From: Brumicola pallidula DSM 14239 = ACAM 615
GTDB taxonomy: Bacteria; Pseudomonadota; Gammaproteobacteria; Enterobacterales; Alteromonadaceae
DNA length: 64,000 nucleotides
Direction of reading: 5' to 3'
Assembly: GCF_000428905.1 (NCBI RefSeq)
Contig: NZ_KE386815.1
Span: forward strand, 124,001 to 188,000
Position numbers and translations under genes: made by a program
Notes under the pieces: model-generated
The model's input: the letters and a program-made list of their open reading frames with translations, nothing else
Database searches by the model: none
What the model was told of the DNA's origin: nothing
Shown here: positions 30,239 to 41,091 of the stretch, piece after piece
Position numbering within the stretch: position 1 is the stretch's first letter
Layout of the letters: each line of letters starts with the position of its first letter

Positions 30239-31093
30239 TTATTCTACGCTTTGTAGTTTGTTCACTATTTTAATAGCGTCCATTGTTTCATCAACATCAT
30301 GTACTCTGATAATCTCAACTCCCGCAAGGGCGGCAATAGTAGCAGTGGCAATATTTCCTGCCAACCTTTGATTAACATCTCTTTGTAATAAATTCCCAAT
30401 CATCGATTTTCGCGACATACCCACCAGTAAAGGTACCTCAAATTTATTGAATTTTTGTAAATTTTTCAGAATTTGATAATTGTGATCCAACGTTTTACCA
30501 AAGCCAAAACCAGGATCAATCAAGATATGTTGATAATTGAGTCCCGCATCAGTGCACTCTTGTATGCGCCGCTCGAAAAAACTAAGCACTTCTTCAACAA
30601 CGCCGACATAGTGCGGTTTATATTGCATATTTTGAGGCTTACCTTGCATATGCATTAAACAACTGGGGACGTTAAAATGATTAGCAGCATGTATAGCCGC
30701 ATTCAACGCACCTTCGTTTCTCAGTGCCCTTACATCGTTGATCAGTCCCGCCCCGCTCTCGACTGCTTGCGTCATTACTTGCGCTTTGCTGGTATCAACT
30801 GACACGACGACATCAAGCTGTTTACCAATGCTTTCGATTATAGGAATAACTCGATCTAGTTCCTCTTGCAATGCAACTGCCACCGCTCCAGGGCGGGTAG
30901 ACTCTCCGCCAACATCAATAAATGCCGCGCCTGCATTTACCATTAACTCAGCTTGCCGCATAGCAGTGTCAACTGTACTGAAGTGACCTCCATCCGAAAA
31001 TGAATCTGGAGTCACGTTCAAAATACCCATTACTTTAGGTGTGTCGAATTTAATCTCGCGGTGCCTGAATTTGATCATATGTTTACGAGTCAA
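30239..31093 (-). CDS. folP: Dihydropteroate synthase
   Basis: Joins p-aminobenzoate to the pterin pyrophosphate in folate synthesis and is the sulfonamide target. Signature [15 protein letters not shown] is at about 22-36, with [14 protein letters not shown] and DPGFGFGK further on. The frame starts at 31093 (MTRKHMIKF); the inner ATG five codons later is an equal candidate. A terminator separates it from ftsH upstream, so it probably has its own promoter. Confidence 0.96.
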   Translation of the reverse strand: MTRKHMIKFRHREIKFDTPKVMGILNVTPDSFSDGGHFSTVDTAMRQAELMVNAGAAFIDVGGESTRPGAVAVALQEELDRVIPIIESIGKQLDVVVSVDTSKAQVMTQAVESGAGLINDVRALRNEGALNAAIHAANHFNVPSCLMHMQGKPQNMQYKPHYVGVVEEVLSFFERRIQECTDAGLNYQHILIDPGFGFGKTLDHNYQILKNLQKFNKFEVPLLVGMSRKSMIGNLLQRDVNQRLAGNIATATIAALAGVEIIRVHDVDETMDAIKIVNKLQSVE

Positions 31094-31164
31094 AGTTCAT
31101 GTCGCCTCTAAAATACATTAAATAGGAGTTATTCATGTTAGTTTTTACATCAATAAATTTAGAA

Positions 31165-31200
31165 ATAAAAAAACGCCGGTATAAACCAGCGTTTTTATTT
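31165..31200 (-). terminator. Terminator after ftsH
   Basis: On the minus strand AACGCTGG pairs with CCGGCGTT (one G-T pair) around a six-base loop, followed by a T7 run. It lies 20 bp past the ftsH stop. The opposite strand also shows a T-rich tail. Confidence 0.85.
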
Positions 31201-31215
31201 TATTAACCACGTCAA

Positions 31216-33147
31216 TTAGTGAGTTACGTCACTCGGGTCGCTAGCTGGTGCATCCTTGGATTCACCGCCGGCATTAATTGTTGCACCGCCCGAAGGTTTA
31301 CTAGGATCTGGCTTAGCATCTCTCTCCCAATCAGCAGGAGGACGAACTTCAACACGATTCATTAAGTCATCAATCTGTTTGGCATCAATTGTTTCATACT
31401 TCATCAATGCATCTTTCATTGCTTCGAGTACATCCATGTTGTCTTTCAAGATTTGCTCGGCTAATGCGTAATTGCGATCAATCAATAATCGTATTTCGGC
31501 GTCAATATCGCGCACAGTTTCAGCTGATTTTGCCTTGCCGCCGCCACCCATATACATTTCATTTTCATCGTCTTCGTAATTGATTGGTCCCATTTTGGAT
31601 GATAAACCCCAAGAAGTAACCATCTTACGCGCGATGTTGGTTGCTCTTTCTATGTCGTTCGATGCGCCGGTTGTTACGCCTGCTGCACCTAGCGTGACTT
31701 CCTCAGCAATACGACCGCCGAACAACGTCGCAATACGCGACTCTAATTCTTCTCTCGAATTACTGTACTTATCCTGTTCAGGAAGGTACATAGTTACCCC
31801 TAGTGCATTACCACGAGGAATTATCGACACTTTGTATACTGGATCATGTTTTGGAACCAAACGACCTACAATCGCGTGGCCTGCTTCATGATATGCCGTG
31901 TTGGTTTTCTCTTCTTCCGACATGACCATGCTCTTACGCTCAGAGCCCATCATTATTTTATCTTTGGCCTTGTCAAACTCTTCCATGTTAACCACACGCT
32001 TGTTGGTGCGAGCTGCAAAAAGAGCTGCTTCGTTTACCAAGTTTGCTAGATCCGCACCAGAAAAACCAGGCGTGCCACGAGCAATTAACGATGCCTCCAC
32101 GTTGTCACCTAAAGGGACCTTACGCATATGTACTTTTAGAATTTGCTCACGACCACGAATGTCAGGTAAACCTACCATTACTTGGCGGTCAAAACGTCCT
32201 GGTCGCAACAATGCAGGGTCTAGTACGTCAGGGCGGTTAGTTGCCGCAATCACGATAATACCTTCGTTGCCTTCGAAGCCGTCCATTTCAACCAACATCT
32301 GGTTCAACGTTTGTTCGCGCTCATCGTTACCGCCACCTATACCTGCACCACGTTTGCGGCCGACAGCGTCAATTTCGTCAATAAAAATAATACACGGTGA
32401 GGCTTTCTTCGCTTGCTCAAACATGTCACGCACTCGTGATGCACCGACACCGACAAACATTTCAACGAAATCTGAGCCTGAAATACTAAAGAACGGCACT
32501 TTTGCTTCACCGGCAATTGCTTTCGCTAACAAGGTTTTACCTGTTCCTGGTGGTCCGACCATAAGAACACCTTTAGGTATCTTACCACCCAACTTTTGGA
32601 ACTTAGATGGGTCACGCAAAAACTCGACAAGTTCAGAGACATCTTCTTTTGCTTCGTCACACCCTGCAACGTCAGCAAATGTCGTCTTGATTTGGTCTTC
32701 GCCCAGTAATTTTGCTTTACTCTTACCAAATGACATTGCTCCGCCACCGCCACCGCCTTGCATTTTTCGCATGAAAAATATCCAAACGCCTATGAGTAGC
32801 AACATTGGAAACCAATTAATTAAAATTGATGCGAACAATGATTGTTCTTCCGGCTTCTTACCAGAGACGATTACATTGCCGTCAGACAACAGCTCATCCA
32901 TTAGCTTCATGTCTAAGTATGGAATTTGCGTAACGAATGTATCGTTATTGCTGCGCACGCCACGTATTTCATTAGTTGATTGGTCAATCGTAACTTCTTT
33001 TATGTCACCACGTTTGACTTGCTCTAAGAATGATGAATAAGCAAGCTTATTCGTCGTATTCTCTGAGCCGGATATATTTTGAAACACCATCATTAGCACA
33101 ACTGCTATGACGAGCCATAAAATGAGATTTTTTGCCATGTCGCTCAA
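31216..33147 (-). CDS. ftsH: ATP-dependent zinc metalloprotease FtsH
   Basis: Membrane-anchored hexameric AAA protease that degrades misfolded membrane proteins and regulators such as LpxC and sigma32. Two membrane helices flank a periplasmic domain (about 7-24 and 104-127). Walker A is GPPGTGKT at 198-205, the second region of homology follows, and the zinc site is HEAGH at 420-424. The 643 residues fit. The TTG at 33145-33147 (MSDMAKN) has GAGG nine bases upstream; the ATG three codons later is the other option. The usual upstream partner rlmE is absent. Confidence 0.98.
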   Translation of the reverse strand: MSDMAKNLILWLVIAVVLMMVFQNISGSENTTNKLAYSSFLEQVKRGDIKEVTIDQSTNEIRGVRSNNDTFVTQIPYLDMKLMDELLSDGNVIVSGKKPEEQSLFASILINWFPMLLLIGVWIFFMRKMQGGGGGGAMSFGKSKAKLLGEDQIKTTFADVAGCDEAKEDVSELVEFLRDPSKFQKLGGKIPKGVLMVGPPGTGKTLLAKAIAGEAKVPFFSISGSDFVEMFVGVGASRVRDMFEQAKKASPCIIFIDEIDAVGRKRGAGIGGGNDEREQTLNQMLVEMDGFEGNEGIIVIAATNRPDVLDPALLRPGRFDRQVMVGLPDIRGREQILKVHMRKVPLGDNVEASLIARGTPGFSGADLANLVNEAALFAARTNKRVVNMEEFDKAKDKIMMGSERKSMVMSEEEKTNTAYHEAGHAIVGRLVPKHDPVYKVSIIPRGNALGVTMYLPEQDKYSNSREELESRIATLFGGRIAEEVTLGAAGVTTGASNDIERATNIARKMVTSWGLSSKMGPINYEDDENEMYMGGGGKAKSAETVRDIDAEIRLLIDRNYALAEQILKDNMDVLEAMKDALMKYETIDAKQIDDLMNRVEVRPPADWERDAKPDPSKPSGGATINAGGESKDAPASDPSDVTH

Positions 33148-33695
33148 CGCTACTTACCTCTAATAAAATGAATCTGGAATTACTCGACAAACATCTATAC
33201 GTGGAACACGAAAAAATAGATGACATCGAGGTTACTATAATTTAAAACCCTTCGCTACAATCGCGCGTCACATTATTACACTGATAATGAGTATGTCTTC
33301 GTTGCAAAACATCCACTCGGCTGCAACACGCCGTGATACCTACTTAATGCTAGTTCACATCAAGCAATTTAGCCACCTTGATTTACTGTTGAATTATTAC
33401 TCGCATTCGTCATAGTGTGCGATAGAATTGAGACAATGGCATTACAGCCAGTTGTGAATTCAATATATGTTCTTCATCGCACAACGTTCATTACTGCAAG
33501 TTTAGGATTTTTTGTTTACTGTCCCTTAACACAGGAAAAACATGCTCAAAAACACTTTTCACTAAAACTTGCTATTCACGCTGCCCTTCTTTTTTATCAA
33601 CAATGTCGAATCTGATTTGGATTGTTGTATATATAAAGGTAGAATACGTTTTTTCAAGGTGTTTAACACAAACTAATCGCTACAAAAGACAACAA
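33148..33695. other. Gene-free divergent promoter region, rlmE absent
   Basis: 548 bp between the divergent ftsH and yhbY starts. I find no frame with 23S rRNA methyltransferase RlmE motifs, although rlmE normally stands here. A plus-strand 66-codon frame at 33415-33615 has no recognisable features. The stretch should hold the ftsH and yhbY promoters. Confidence 0.6.
33617..33645 (+). promoter_or_regulatory. Candidate yhbY promoter
   Basis: TTGGAT (33617-33622) and TAGAAT (33640-33645) are 17 bp apart and 50 bp before the yhbY ATG. The -10 is good, the -35 only half matched. Confidence 0.4.
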
Positions 33696-33992
33696 ATGAA
33701 TTTATCAAATAAACAAATGCAGTATTTAAAAGGCCTCGCACACCCATTGAAACCAGTTGTCCAATTAGGAAATAACGGTTTAACCGAGGGTGTTTTAGCC
33801 GAAATTGAGAACGCACTTGGTTTTCACGAGTTAATTAAAGTGAAAGTACCAAGTGATGACAAAGAAGAAAAGCAGCTTATTATGAATGCTATTATTGGTG
33901 AAACAAAAGCAATACAAGTACAAGCGATTGGGCACGTACTCGTAATGTATCGTCAAAGTGACGAGAGAAAAATCAGTATTCCTAAGCGATAA
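33696..33992 (+). CDS. yhbY: Ribosome assembly RNA-binding protein YhbY
   Basis: A 98-residue CRM-domain protein that binds pre-50S particles. The family pattern is plain from MNLSNKQMQYLKGLAHPLKP onward, with VQLGNNGLTEGVLAEIENAL carrying the GxxG loop (about 30-49) and a C-terminal GHVLVMYRQS strand. The start at 33696 is chosen because the 31 codons upstream in the same frame do not match the family. It is divergent from ftsH, as in E. coli, but without rlmE between. Confidence 0.93.
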   Translation: MNLSNKQMQYLKGLAHPLKPVVQLGNNGLTEGVLAEIENALGFHELIKVKVPSDDKEEKQLIMNAIIGETKAIQVQAIGHVLVMYRQSDERKISIPKR

Positions 33993-34089
33993 TCGCCTTT
34001 TTCTGCCGTTAGCTCATCATCATTTTAAATACTCAGGCGAAAGTGCTTGAGTGTGTAAGCTCATCCAAAAATAGCAATATGAGGCATAT

Positions 34090-34872
34090 ATGACGACCAA
34101 AAACACAAACAGCATTGCCATTGTAACCGGTGGTTGCTCAGGACTTGGATATGCCACCGCGGTTATTCTGCGTGAGGCAGGCTATCATCTTGCCATTTTT
34201 GATTTAAATGAAGAAATGGGCCAACAACGAGTTGATGAGTTTGGCGCTGCGTTTTGTCACTTTTATAAAGTAGACGTAAGCAATGATGTTAGCGTTGAGA
34301 ATGCGGTGGCTGAAGTTGCTAAAGGCGAATTAGAAATACGGCTATGCGTCAATTGCGCTGGTGTGGCGCCAGCCAAACGAATACTTGATCGCGAAGGCGA
34401 AGCAATGCCATTAGCAAACTTTACGTCGGTGATTAATATTAACCTCAACGGTACCTTTAATGTTTCTCGCGTTGCTGCCAGCGCTATGGCCAAAAACGCA
34501 CCGCTAGGTGAAGCTAACGAGCGTGGTTTAATCGTTAATACTGCGTCAGTTGCTGGTTATGAAGGTCAAATAGGGCAAACCGCTTATGCCGCAAGTAAAG
34601 GCGGTATTATTGCTTTATGTTTGCCTATGGCCAGAGATTTAGCCCCATTAGGCATTCGCGTAAATACCATCGCGCCGGGTGTAATGGGCACACCTATGCT
34701 GCTTGCTATGCCTGAAAAAGTTCAAGACGCATTGGTGCACAACGTGCAATTTCCGAAACGCTTAGGCTTACCAGAAGAATTTGGTAAATTGGTATTGCAT
34801 ATGGCAGGAAATGCTTACTTAAATGGCGAAACGGTGCGCTTAGACGGTGCCTTAAGAATGCCTCCCAAATAA
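34090..34872 (+). CDS. SDR dehydrogenase, type-2 hydroxyacyl-CoA dehydrogenase-like
   Basis: A 260-residue short-chain dehydrogenase using NAD(H). Visible motifs are TGGCSGLG (about 13-20), the acidic NAD-selecting end of strand 2 (IFDLN), NCAG, catalytic Ser in NTASVAGYEG, and YAASK (Tyr about 168). The close fit to the 3-hydroxy-2-methylbutyryl-CoA / 17-beta-HSD10 group (GLIVNTASVAGYEGQIGQ, VRLDGALRMPPK end) suggests fatty-acid or isoleucine breakdown. Its substrate cannot be fixed from sequence, and no other beta-oxidation gene is nearby. GAGG precedes the ATG. Confidence 0.85.
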   Translation: MTTKNTNSIAIVTGGCSGLGYATAVILREAGYHLAIFDLNEEMGQQRVDEFGAAFCHFYKVDVSNDVSVENAVAEVAKGELEIRLCVNCAGVAPAKRILDREGEAMPLANFTSVININLNGTFNVSRVAASAMAKNAPLGEANERGLIVNTASVAGYEGQIGQTAYAASKGGIIALCLPMARDLAPLGIRVNTIAPGVMGTPMLLAMPEKVQDALVHNVQFPKRLGLPEEFGKLVLHMAGNAYLNGETVRLDGALRMPPK

Positions 34873-34880
34873 GACAATCA

Positions 34881-34906
34881 ATCGACTAAGTATAGCTCAG
34901 TCGATA
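34881..34906. terminator. Possible shared hairpin between convergent SDR and Lon-like genes
   Basis: ATCGACTAAG and CTCAGTCGAT pair at 9 of 10 positions around a short loop, in the 40 bp between the two stops. No T-run follows, so termination is only suggested. Confidence 0.4.
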
Positions 34907-34912
34907 GATGAG

Positions 34913-37327
34913 TTATTCGTCTTGTCCACCATTAACAATATTGGCAATATTATATAGACGATTAACAGCTTGGTAATGGATGCTATTTTTAGGATAGCGT
35001 CCCTTTACGCTTAACTCACCCGCTTCTTTTTTCATCAATAAACACAAAGTTTCATCAACCGAACTGACCGCGTAAACGCGAAATAGTCCCCGCTTAACGG
35101 CCTCAATAATTTCATTGTCCAAGACCAAATTTAAGGCGTTCGATTTTGGAATAATAACACCTTGATTACCATTCAATCCACGTTGTAAACACAATGAAAA
35201 ATAACCTTCAATTTTTTCGTTTACACCACCAATCGCCTGTACCTCACCATATTGGTTAATTGATCCAGTTACAGCCAAACCTTGATCAACAGGCAATTCA
35301 GTTAAGGCAGAAATCAGTGCCACTAACTCGCCTAGCGATGCACTATCGCCATCAATATAGCCATATGATTGTTCTAATGCGATATTGGCAGATAGCGTAA
35401 GTGGAAAAAATTGCGCGTATTTATGGCCAAGGAAACCAGTGAGTAGCATGACTCCTTTTGAATGTATTGACTGGCCTAATTCTACTTCACGTTCGATGTC
35501 GACAACACCGCTAGAACCAGCATAAACAGTTGAAGTTATGCGAGCAGGAGTACCAAAAGCAGTATCCCCAACTTCAAGTACTGTCAAACCATTTACTTTG
35601 CCAACAGCCTGTCCATCAGTATTAATCAGGACATGCCCTTCTTTAATGTCTTCTAGCAATGACTCACTAACGCGTCCGGTGCGATTTTTCTTAGCCGCTA
35701 ACGCAGCTTCAATATGGATCGCTTGAAGTTCAGTTTGGATCTGCTGTAGACAAAAATAATGAGCTTCATTAATCAACTCGATCACATCTGCAAATTTTGC
35801 ACTGAGCTTTGATTGATGTTCAGCAAGGCGCAAACTGTGTTCTAGGAGCCTGCGCATCGCGTCAGCATCGATACTTTGTAAGCCAATATGTTGTACATGC
35901 GCCTTTACTCGCGCCACAAAGTCATTTAAATTTTGTTGATTAAGTGGAATTTCATGATCAAAGTCGACTAAAACTCTAAACAACTCTTTAAATTCATCGT
36001 CGTAATCTTGCAATGCATAGTAAAGCTCACGGGAACCTAATAGTATGACTTTTACTTTAAGGGGAATGACCTGTGGGGTTTGCGTAATTGAATTAACCAT
36101 TCCCACGTCCTGTTGTGGCAATTCCATTTTTAACTGACCGAACTTTAATGCCAGTTTCAATGATTCCCATACATAGGGTTGCTCGACCAGTTTATCAGCA
36201 TCAAGCAGCAAATACCCCCCATTAGCTTTATGCAACGCCCCCGGAGTTATCATTCTATAGTTAGTATAAACACTGCCTTGAACACTGGTGTATTCAATTT
36301 TACCAAACAAATTTTGATGTGTTGGGTTTGCTTCATAAATAATCGGCGCACCGGCATCAATGGCATGTCTTATGAGTACATTTGGTACGTAGGTATCAAC
36401 CAAAATAGCTCGTTTATCAAAATTGTCCGACTTATCTTCTTTGCTTTCTGGTACTAATAACTCTGTTACCGTATCAATTAAATGCGGTTTTAGCTGTTTT
36501 AAATGTTTTAATATTGCAATATCTGCTGCGTGTTTATGTTCCAGTTCTTTCAGCAATGGCCGAATGCCCTGCTCTGCAGTTTCACGCTTTAGTTTGCGCA
36601 ACTGTTCAGCGCTTTTTCGCTGCCATAATGGAACTTCAATTAGTGCTTCGCTCAAACATGCTTCAAGTTCATCAATAAGTTCATAATAAAGCTGTCTTTC
36701 ATCATCACCATGTTGTGCAAAGTCGGCGTCAGTAATTGGTTTTCCGTCGATAATAGGTAAAAAACTGATACTGCCGTCACTTTCAATTAGCGCTACGCCT
36801 TTACTCAGGGCAACTTTTTCAACTTCATCAATGGCTTTGTCGTAGCGTTGTTCATTGGCTCGAGTAATAGCTGCCTTGCGCCGCTGATAACTTGGGTTTT
36901 CAAAAACCGCAGGAAAGGTATCCATTAATTCATCAAGCAAGCTTTCAATGTCTTCAACAAAGCCTTTGCTTTGACTGCTCGGTAGTTGCAGAGCAATAGG
37001 CTGACGTTGATCATCAAAGTTATTCAAATAACACCAATCATTAGGTGTTGGTTGCTGATGCGCCCGCTGATTAATAAAGTTATGCACCAGTGTGTATCGA
37101 CCAGTGGCCTGCTCTCCCATCACATACAAATTATAACCTGTGGAGTTCACGCCTAAACCAAAACTCAAGGCCTCTTTGGCTCGATTTTGTCCGATTAATG
37201 CCATTTCTCCGGCTTGGCTTTGCATCGCTTTATTGAACATATCGTTGTCGACACCAGCGCTAAGATCAGCTGCTGCAATGCTCAGGTTATGAGTGATGTT
37301 TTGAACTGAAGTGAGTTTCGCAGCCAT
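34913..37327 (-). CDS. LonB-like / YcbZ-type AAA protease
   Basis: An 804-residue ATP-dependent protease of the Lon family lacking the N-terminal domain of LonA. The N-terminal nucleotide fold uses MGEQATGRYTLV (about 70-81) as Walker A. A long helical insertion follows (about 150-330), then the Walker B region with GGYLLLDADKLVEQPYVWE. The C-terminal Lon proteolytic domain has the Ser/Lys dyad in DGDSASLGELVALISAL and GGVNEKIEGYF. E. coli YcbZ/LonH is the nearest described relative. Cytoplasmic protein quality control is likely; substrates are unknown. Confidence 0.9.
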   Translation of the reverse strand: MAAKLTSVQNITHNLSIAAADLSAGVDNDMFNKAMQSQAGEMALIGQNRAKEALSFGLGVNSTGYNLYVMGEQATGRYTLVHNFINQRAHQQPTPNDWCYLNNFDDQRQPIALQLPSSQSKGFVEDIESLLDELMDTFPAVFENPSYQRRKAAITRANEQRYDKAIDEVEKVALSKGVALIESDGSISFLPIIDGKPITDADFAQHGDDERQLYYELIDELEACLSEALIEVPLWQRKSAEQLRKLKRETAEQGIRPLLKELEHKHAADIAILKHLKQLKPHLIDTVTELLVPESKEDKSDNFDKRAILVDTYVPNVLIRHAIDAGAPIIYEANPTHQNLFGKIEYTSVQGSVYTNYRMITPGALHKANGGYLLLDADKLVEQPYVWESLKLALKFGQLKMELPQQDVGMVNSITQTPQVIPLKVKVILLGSRELYYALQDYDDEFKELFRVLVDFDHEIPLNQQNLNDFVARVKAHVQHIGLQSIDADAMRRLLEHSLRLAEHQSKLSAKFADVIELINEAHYFCLQQIQTELQAIHIEAALAAKKNRTGRVSESLLEDIKEGHVLINTDGQAVGKVNGLTVLEVGDTAFGTPARITSTVYAGSSGVVDIEREVELGQSIHSKGVMLLTGFLGHKYAQFFPLTLSANIALEQSYGYIDGDSASLGELVALISALTELPVDQGLAVTGSINQYGEVQAIGGVNEKIEGYFSLCLQRGLNGNQGVIIPKSNALNLVLDNEIIEAVKRGLFRVYAVSSVDETLCLLMKKEAGELSVKGRYPKNSIHYQAVNRLYNIANIVNGGQDE

Positions 37328-37665
37328 ATATGTTTTTTTCTTCTTTCTTTTCAGTTTATGAATATTGTAATAATAATTTTTGTTGAGCTATGAGTCTGCG
37401 CATTGTGCTCCTCTCATTGCATGGTAATTGATGTGCTTGCAGATTGCTGTAGTTTTTGCGTCGATTTATAGCTTTTGGCATTTTTTGGGCATGCCGCTGT
37501 GCATTTTAACAACAGCTCAAATCATCATCTGTATAAAATTGTAAAAATAACGTCAGATGATCCGCTTTTGACGTGCTTTATCCATTTCGTCTATTGTCGC
37601 ATGCCCCTCCAACAAGGTATTCTATGTGCTATAAAATAATAAAAAGCCCAGAGATACACACTTAA
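37328..37665. other. Divergent intergenic region between Lon-like gene and leuS
   Basis: 338 bp of AT-rich DNA holding the promoters of both genes. Apart from the leuS promoter candidate I see no gene or clear RNA structure; in particular no tRNA-Leu-like T-box element. Confidence 0.6.
37594..37623 (+). promoter_or_regulatory. Candidate leuS promoter
   Basis: TTGTCG (37594-37599) and TATTCT (37618-37623), each 4/6 to consensus, are 18 bp apart and about 43 bp before the leuS ATG. Confidence 0.4.
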
Positions 37666-40290
37666 ATGGCCAATACAGACCAAAACGAAAATCAATATAA
37701 CCCGCAAGCCGTTGAAAAAGCAGCACAAACACATTGGGACAAAACCCAAATTTTTACTGCAAAGCAAGATGATAATAGAGAAAAATTCTATTGTTTGTCG
37801 ATGTTCCCCTACCCAAGCGGCCGTCTGCATATGGGGCACGTTCGAAATTATACCATTGGTGACGTTGTTAGTCGTTTTCATCGCATGCAGGGAAAAAATG
37901 TTCTGCAACCTATGGGCTGGGATGCGTTTGGTTTGCCAGCAGAAAATGCGGCTATTAATAACAAATCAGCGCCAGCCAAATGGACTTATCAAAATATCGA
38001 TTATATGAAAACCCAACTAAATTCACTTGGGTTTGGCTATGATTGGAGTCGCGAGCTAGCTACCTGTAAACAGGACTACTACCGCTGGGAGCAGTGGTTT
38101 TTTACTCGTTTATTCGACAAAGGCATGGTGTACAAGAAAAATGCCACCGTAAACTGGGACCCGATTGATCAAACTGTGTTGGCAAACGAACAAGTTATTG
38201 ATGGCCGTGGTTGGCGCTCTGGCGCATTGGTTGAACAAAAAGAGATCCCGCAATGGTTTATTAAAATAACGCATTACGCTGAGCAGCTATTGGCCGATTT
38301 GGACAAACTCAGCGATTGGCCGCAGCAAGTCGTTACCGCTCAACGAAATTGGATTGGTCGCTCTGAAGGTGTCGACGTTACGTTTGATTTAACAGCTGAA
38401 ACAGCCGGCATTAGTCAGATTGAAGTTTACACCACTCGACCCGATACGCTTTATGGCACATCTTATCTAGCAGTTGCAGCACAGCATCCCCTTGCCTTAG
38501 AAATGGCAAAGGCAAACCCCGATATAACCGCATTTATTGACGACTGCAAAAATACTAAAACGACTGAAGCCGACATGGCAACAATGGAAAAGAAAGGCAT
38601 GCCAACAGGTTTGACTGCCATTCATCCGTTAACGGGCGACACAATACCGATCTGGATAGCCAACTTTGTACTCATGAGTTATGGATCAGGTGCTGTAATG
38701 TCGGTGCCCGCCCACGATCAGCGAGATTGGGAGTTTGCGACTAAATACCAATTGCCTATTTTACAAGTCGTCGCTTTCAAGGCTAGCGATGTCGACACTG
38801 CTGATATTAAGAACGCAGCTTATACCGAAAAAAACACATTAGTGAATTCAGCTCAATACAGTGGTTTATCGTTCCAAGATGGTTTTGATGCCATTGCTGA
38901 TAAACTAGCGTCATTAGGTAAAGGTAAGAAGTCGGTTAACTATCGTCTGCGCGACTGGGGTGTATCACGTCAACGTTATTGGGGAGCACCGATCCCTGTT
39001 GTCACTGACGAGAAAGGTGAGTCTTTTGCTGTAAATGCACAAGACTTACCGGTTGTATTACCTGAAGACGTTGTAATGGACGGAGTAAACTCGCCAATAA
39101 AAGCCGACCCAGAGTGGGCAAAAGCATTGCACAATGGTAAGCCAGTTACACGGGAAACAGATACGTTTGATACCTTCATGGAATCTTCATGGTATTACGC
39201 TCGTTATGCCTCAGCCCCGTCTGACGCGATGCTTGATCCCAAAGAAGCCAATTATTGGCTTCCTGTTGATCAATATATTGGCGGTATTGAACACGCTATT
39301 TTACATTTATTGTACGCCCGCTTTTTTCACAAACTTTTGCGTGATGAAGGACTAGTTAGCAGCGACGAGCCATTCAAAAAACTGTTATGCCAAGGCATGG
39401 TATTAGCTGATGCGTTTTTTACTAAGGACGAGAAAGGTAAAGAAATCTGGCATGCACCAACCGACGTTACTGTTGAAAAAGACGACAAGGGTCGCATTGC
39501 CAGAGCAACGTTAGCTGACGGCACTGAAGTTCAGCACGCGGGAATGATCAAAATGGGTAAGTCAAAAAATAACGGTATTGACCCCCAAGCAGTTATCGAT
39601 ATTTATGGCGCTGACACGGTGAGATTATTCACTATGTTTGCCGCGCCACCAGAGCAAACCCTTGAGTGGATTGATTCAGGCGTTGAAGGTTCAAACCGTT
39701 TCTTGAAACGTTTTTGGCGATTGGCCAATGAACATGTGCAGTTGTGCGAGAGTAAAGGCGCAGTGCCGGCATTAGATGCAGCTTCGTTGCGTAAGTCGCA
39801 AAAGGCGTTGCGCCGAGAAATTCATCAAACCATTGAAAAAGTCACTGACGATTTAGGTCGCAGACAAACTTTTAATACGGCAGTGGCTAAGGTCATGGAA
39901 TTATTAAACAGCTTACAGAAAGCTGGAATAAGTAATGACAATGATATCGCGCTTCTGCACGAAGGGTTGATGGCAATGGTTAAATTGCTTAACCCAATTA
40001 CACCACACATTTGCGAACAGCTGTGGTCGTTACTCGGCGGTAAAGGGGAATTACAAATTTCGCCTTGGCCTCTAGTCGACGCTTCTGCTTTAGTAGAAGA
40101 TGAAAAACTGATTGTTGTTCAAGTTAACGGTAAAGTGCGCGCAAAAATGACAGTCGCAACTGACATCAGCAGTGAACAAGCACAACAAGAGGCGTTGGCG
40201 CAAGAAAATGTGCAACCGTTCATTGCGGGGAAGACCATACGAAAAGTTATCTATATCGCAGGTAAACTGGTGAATATTGTCGCTAACTAG
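37666..40290 (+). CDS. leuS: Leucyl-tRNA synthetase
   Basis: Class I synthetase charging tRNA-Leu. The 874-residue protein has the HIGH box as HMGH in [19 protein letters not shown] (about 49-67) and an editing domain with the T-rich TTRPDTLYG stretch (about 250). The KMSKS box appears as [12 protein letters not shown], and an anticodon-binding and C-terminal domain follows. It opens a long plus-strand cluster through lipA that matches the E. coli order leuS-lptE-holA-nadD-rsfS-rlmH-mrdA-mrdB-rlpA-dacA-ybeD-lipB-lipA. A 153 bp gap to lptE follows. Confidence 0.98.
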   Translation: MANTDQNENQYNPQAVEKAAQTHWDKTQIFTAKQDDNREKFYCLSMFPYPSGRLHMGHVRNYTIGDVVSRFHRMQGKNVLQPMGWDAFGLPAENAAINNKSAPAKWTYQNIDYMKTQLNSLGFGYDWSRELATCKQDYYRWEQWFFTRLFDKGMVYKKNATVNWDPIDQTVLANEQVIDGRGWRSGALVEQKEIPQWFIKITHYAEQLLADLDKLSDWPQQVVTAQRNWIGRSEGVDVTFDLTAETAGISQIEVYTTRPDTLYGTSYLAVAAQHPLALEMAKANPDITAFIDDCKNTKTTEADMATMEKKGMPTGLTAIHPLTGDTIPIWIANFVLMSYGSGAVMSVPAHDQRDWEFATKYQLPILQVVAFKASDVDTADIKNAAYTEKNTLVNSAQYSGLSFQDGFDAIADKLASLGKGKKSVNYRLRDWGVSRQRYWGAPIPVVTDEKGESFAVNAQDLPVVLPEDVVMDGVNSPIKADPEWAKALHNGKPVTRETDTFDTFMESSWYYARYASAPSDAMLDPKEANYWLPVDQYIGGIEHAILHLLYARFFHKLLRDEGLVSSDEPFKKLLCQGMVLADAFFTKDEKGKEIWHAPTDVTVEKDDKGRIARATLADGTEVQHAGMIKMGKSKNNGIDPQAVIDIYGADTVRLFTMFAAPPEQTLEWIDSGVEGSNRFLKRFWRLANEHVQLCESKGAVPALDAASLRKSQKALRREIHQTIEKVTDDLGRRQTFNTAVAKVMELLNSLQKAGISNDNDIALLHEGLMAMVKLLNPITPHICEQLWSLLGGKGELQISPWPLVDASALVEDEKLIVVQVNGKVRAKMTVATDISSEQAQQEALAQENVQPFIAGKTIRKVIYIAGKLVNIVAN

Positions 40291-40506
40291 TTATTTAGTC
40301 ATATTATGCACCCGACTTTGACATTTAAATAGCGACGAATAGTGATACTGTTAATACCTATTTTCTGAAGCCGTTAACCCTAAAGTACTAATTTAAAGGC
40401 CTAGAACCACGACCGTTTTAGGCCATATTAATGGAGTAAGATCTTGATTAGCCTATTGAGCCAAGTTTTCGCAAGCCCGCCCAAATGGGGGCCGATTATT
40501 TGCGCA

Positions 40507-41091
40507 ATGATTAAAAAGTCAAAATTGGCTTTTATTATTGTGATAATGGCATTCGTTCTACAAGGATGCGGTTTTAAATTGCGTGGTTCACAAGCATTAC
40601 CAAGTTATTTAAATAACGTGGTTATTCTTTCTCAATTTGATTATTTACCGCTATCCAGAGCATTGGACAAAAGACTTCCAGTCTATCAATTGCAAAGTAT
40701 TGTTGGCGAAAAAACAATTCCACCCGGTATTGAGCCGACAACGGTGGTGGTAATAAAATTAGAACCTGAAGCACTTGAACGCCGTTTACTGTCTATATTT
40801 GCAAGTGGCCAAGTGGCTGAATACGAACTTATTTATTCGGTTAGTTATGAAGTTATCTTCCCTTTTGCCGAACCCATTAGTGCGTTCATGACTGTGGCCA
40901 GAGAATATCAAGACGATCCAGACCAAGTACTTGCCAAGTCACGAGAGCTAGAATTGGTGCTTGATGAAATGCGAGCTGAGTCAGCTGACCGAATGATCCG
41001 ATTACTCTCGAGTCAATATACGCAAGCTTTAGTTTCTATCGAAGCTAGAAAAACCAGAGAAGCGGCAAAAATTAAGGTAAACAAGCCCTAA
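40507..41091 (+). CDS. lptE: LPS-assembly lipoprotein LptE
   Basis: Outer-membrane lipoprotein that plugs the LptD barrel and helps insert LPS. The start at 40507 (MIKKSKLAFII) gives a signal peptide ending in the lipobox LQGC, followed by the family stretch GFKLRGSQALP. The frame is open 21 codons further upstream but would spoil the leader. About 194 residues, a normal length. Its TAA overlaps the holA ATG by one base. Confidence 0.93.
   Translation: MIKKSKLAFIIVIMAFVLQGCGFKLRGSQALPSYLNNVVILSQFDYLPLSRALDKRLPVYQLQSIVGEKTIPPGIEPTTVVVIKLEPEALERRLLSIFASGQVAEYELIYSVSYEVIFPFAEPISAFMTVAREYQDDPDQVLAKSRELELVLDEMRAESADRMIRLLSSQYTQALVSIEARKTREAAKIKVNKP

Noticed and set aside
31898-33040. A 380-codon plus-strand frame opposite ftsH
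   Set aside because: It is a shadow of the ftsH coding strand; its translation has low-complexity Ser/Pro/Ile composition and no known domain, and FtsH is certain.
33148-33695. Degraded rlmE
   Set aside because: Spot reading of minus-strand frames showed no RlmE motif, so this is recorded as absence and not as a pseudogene.
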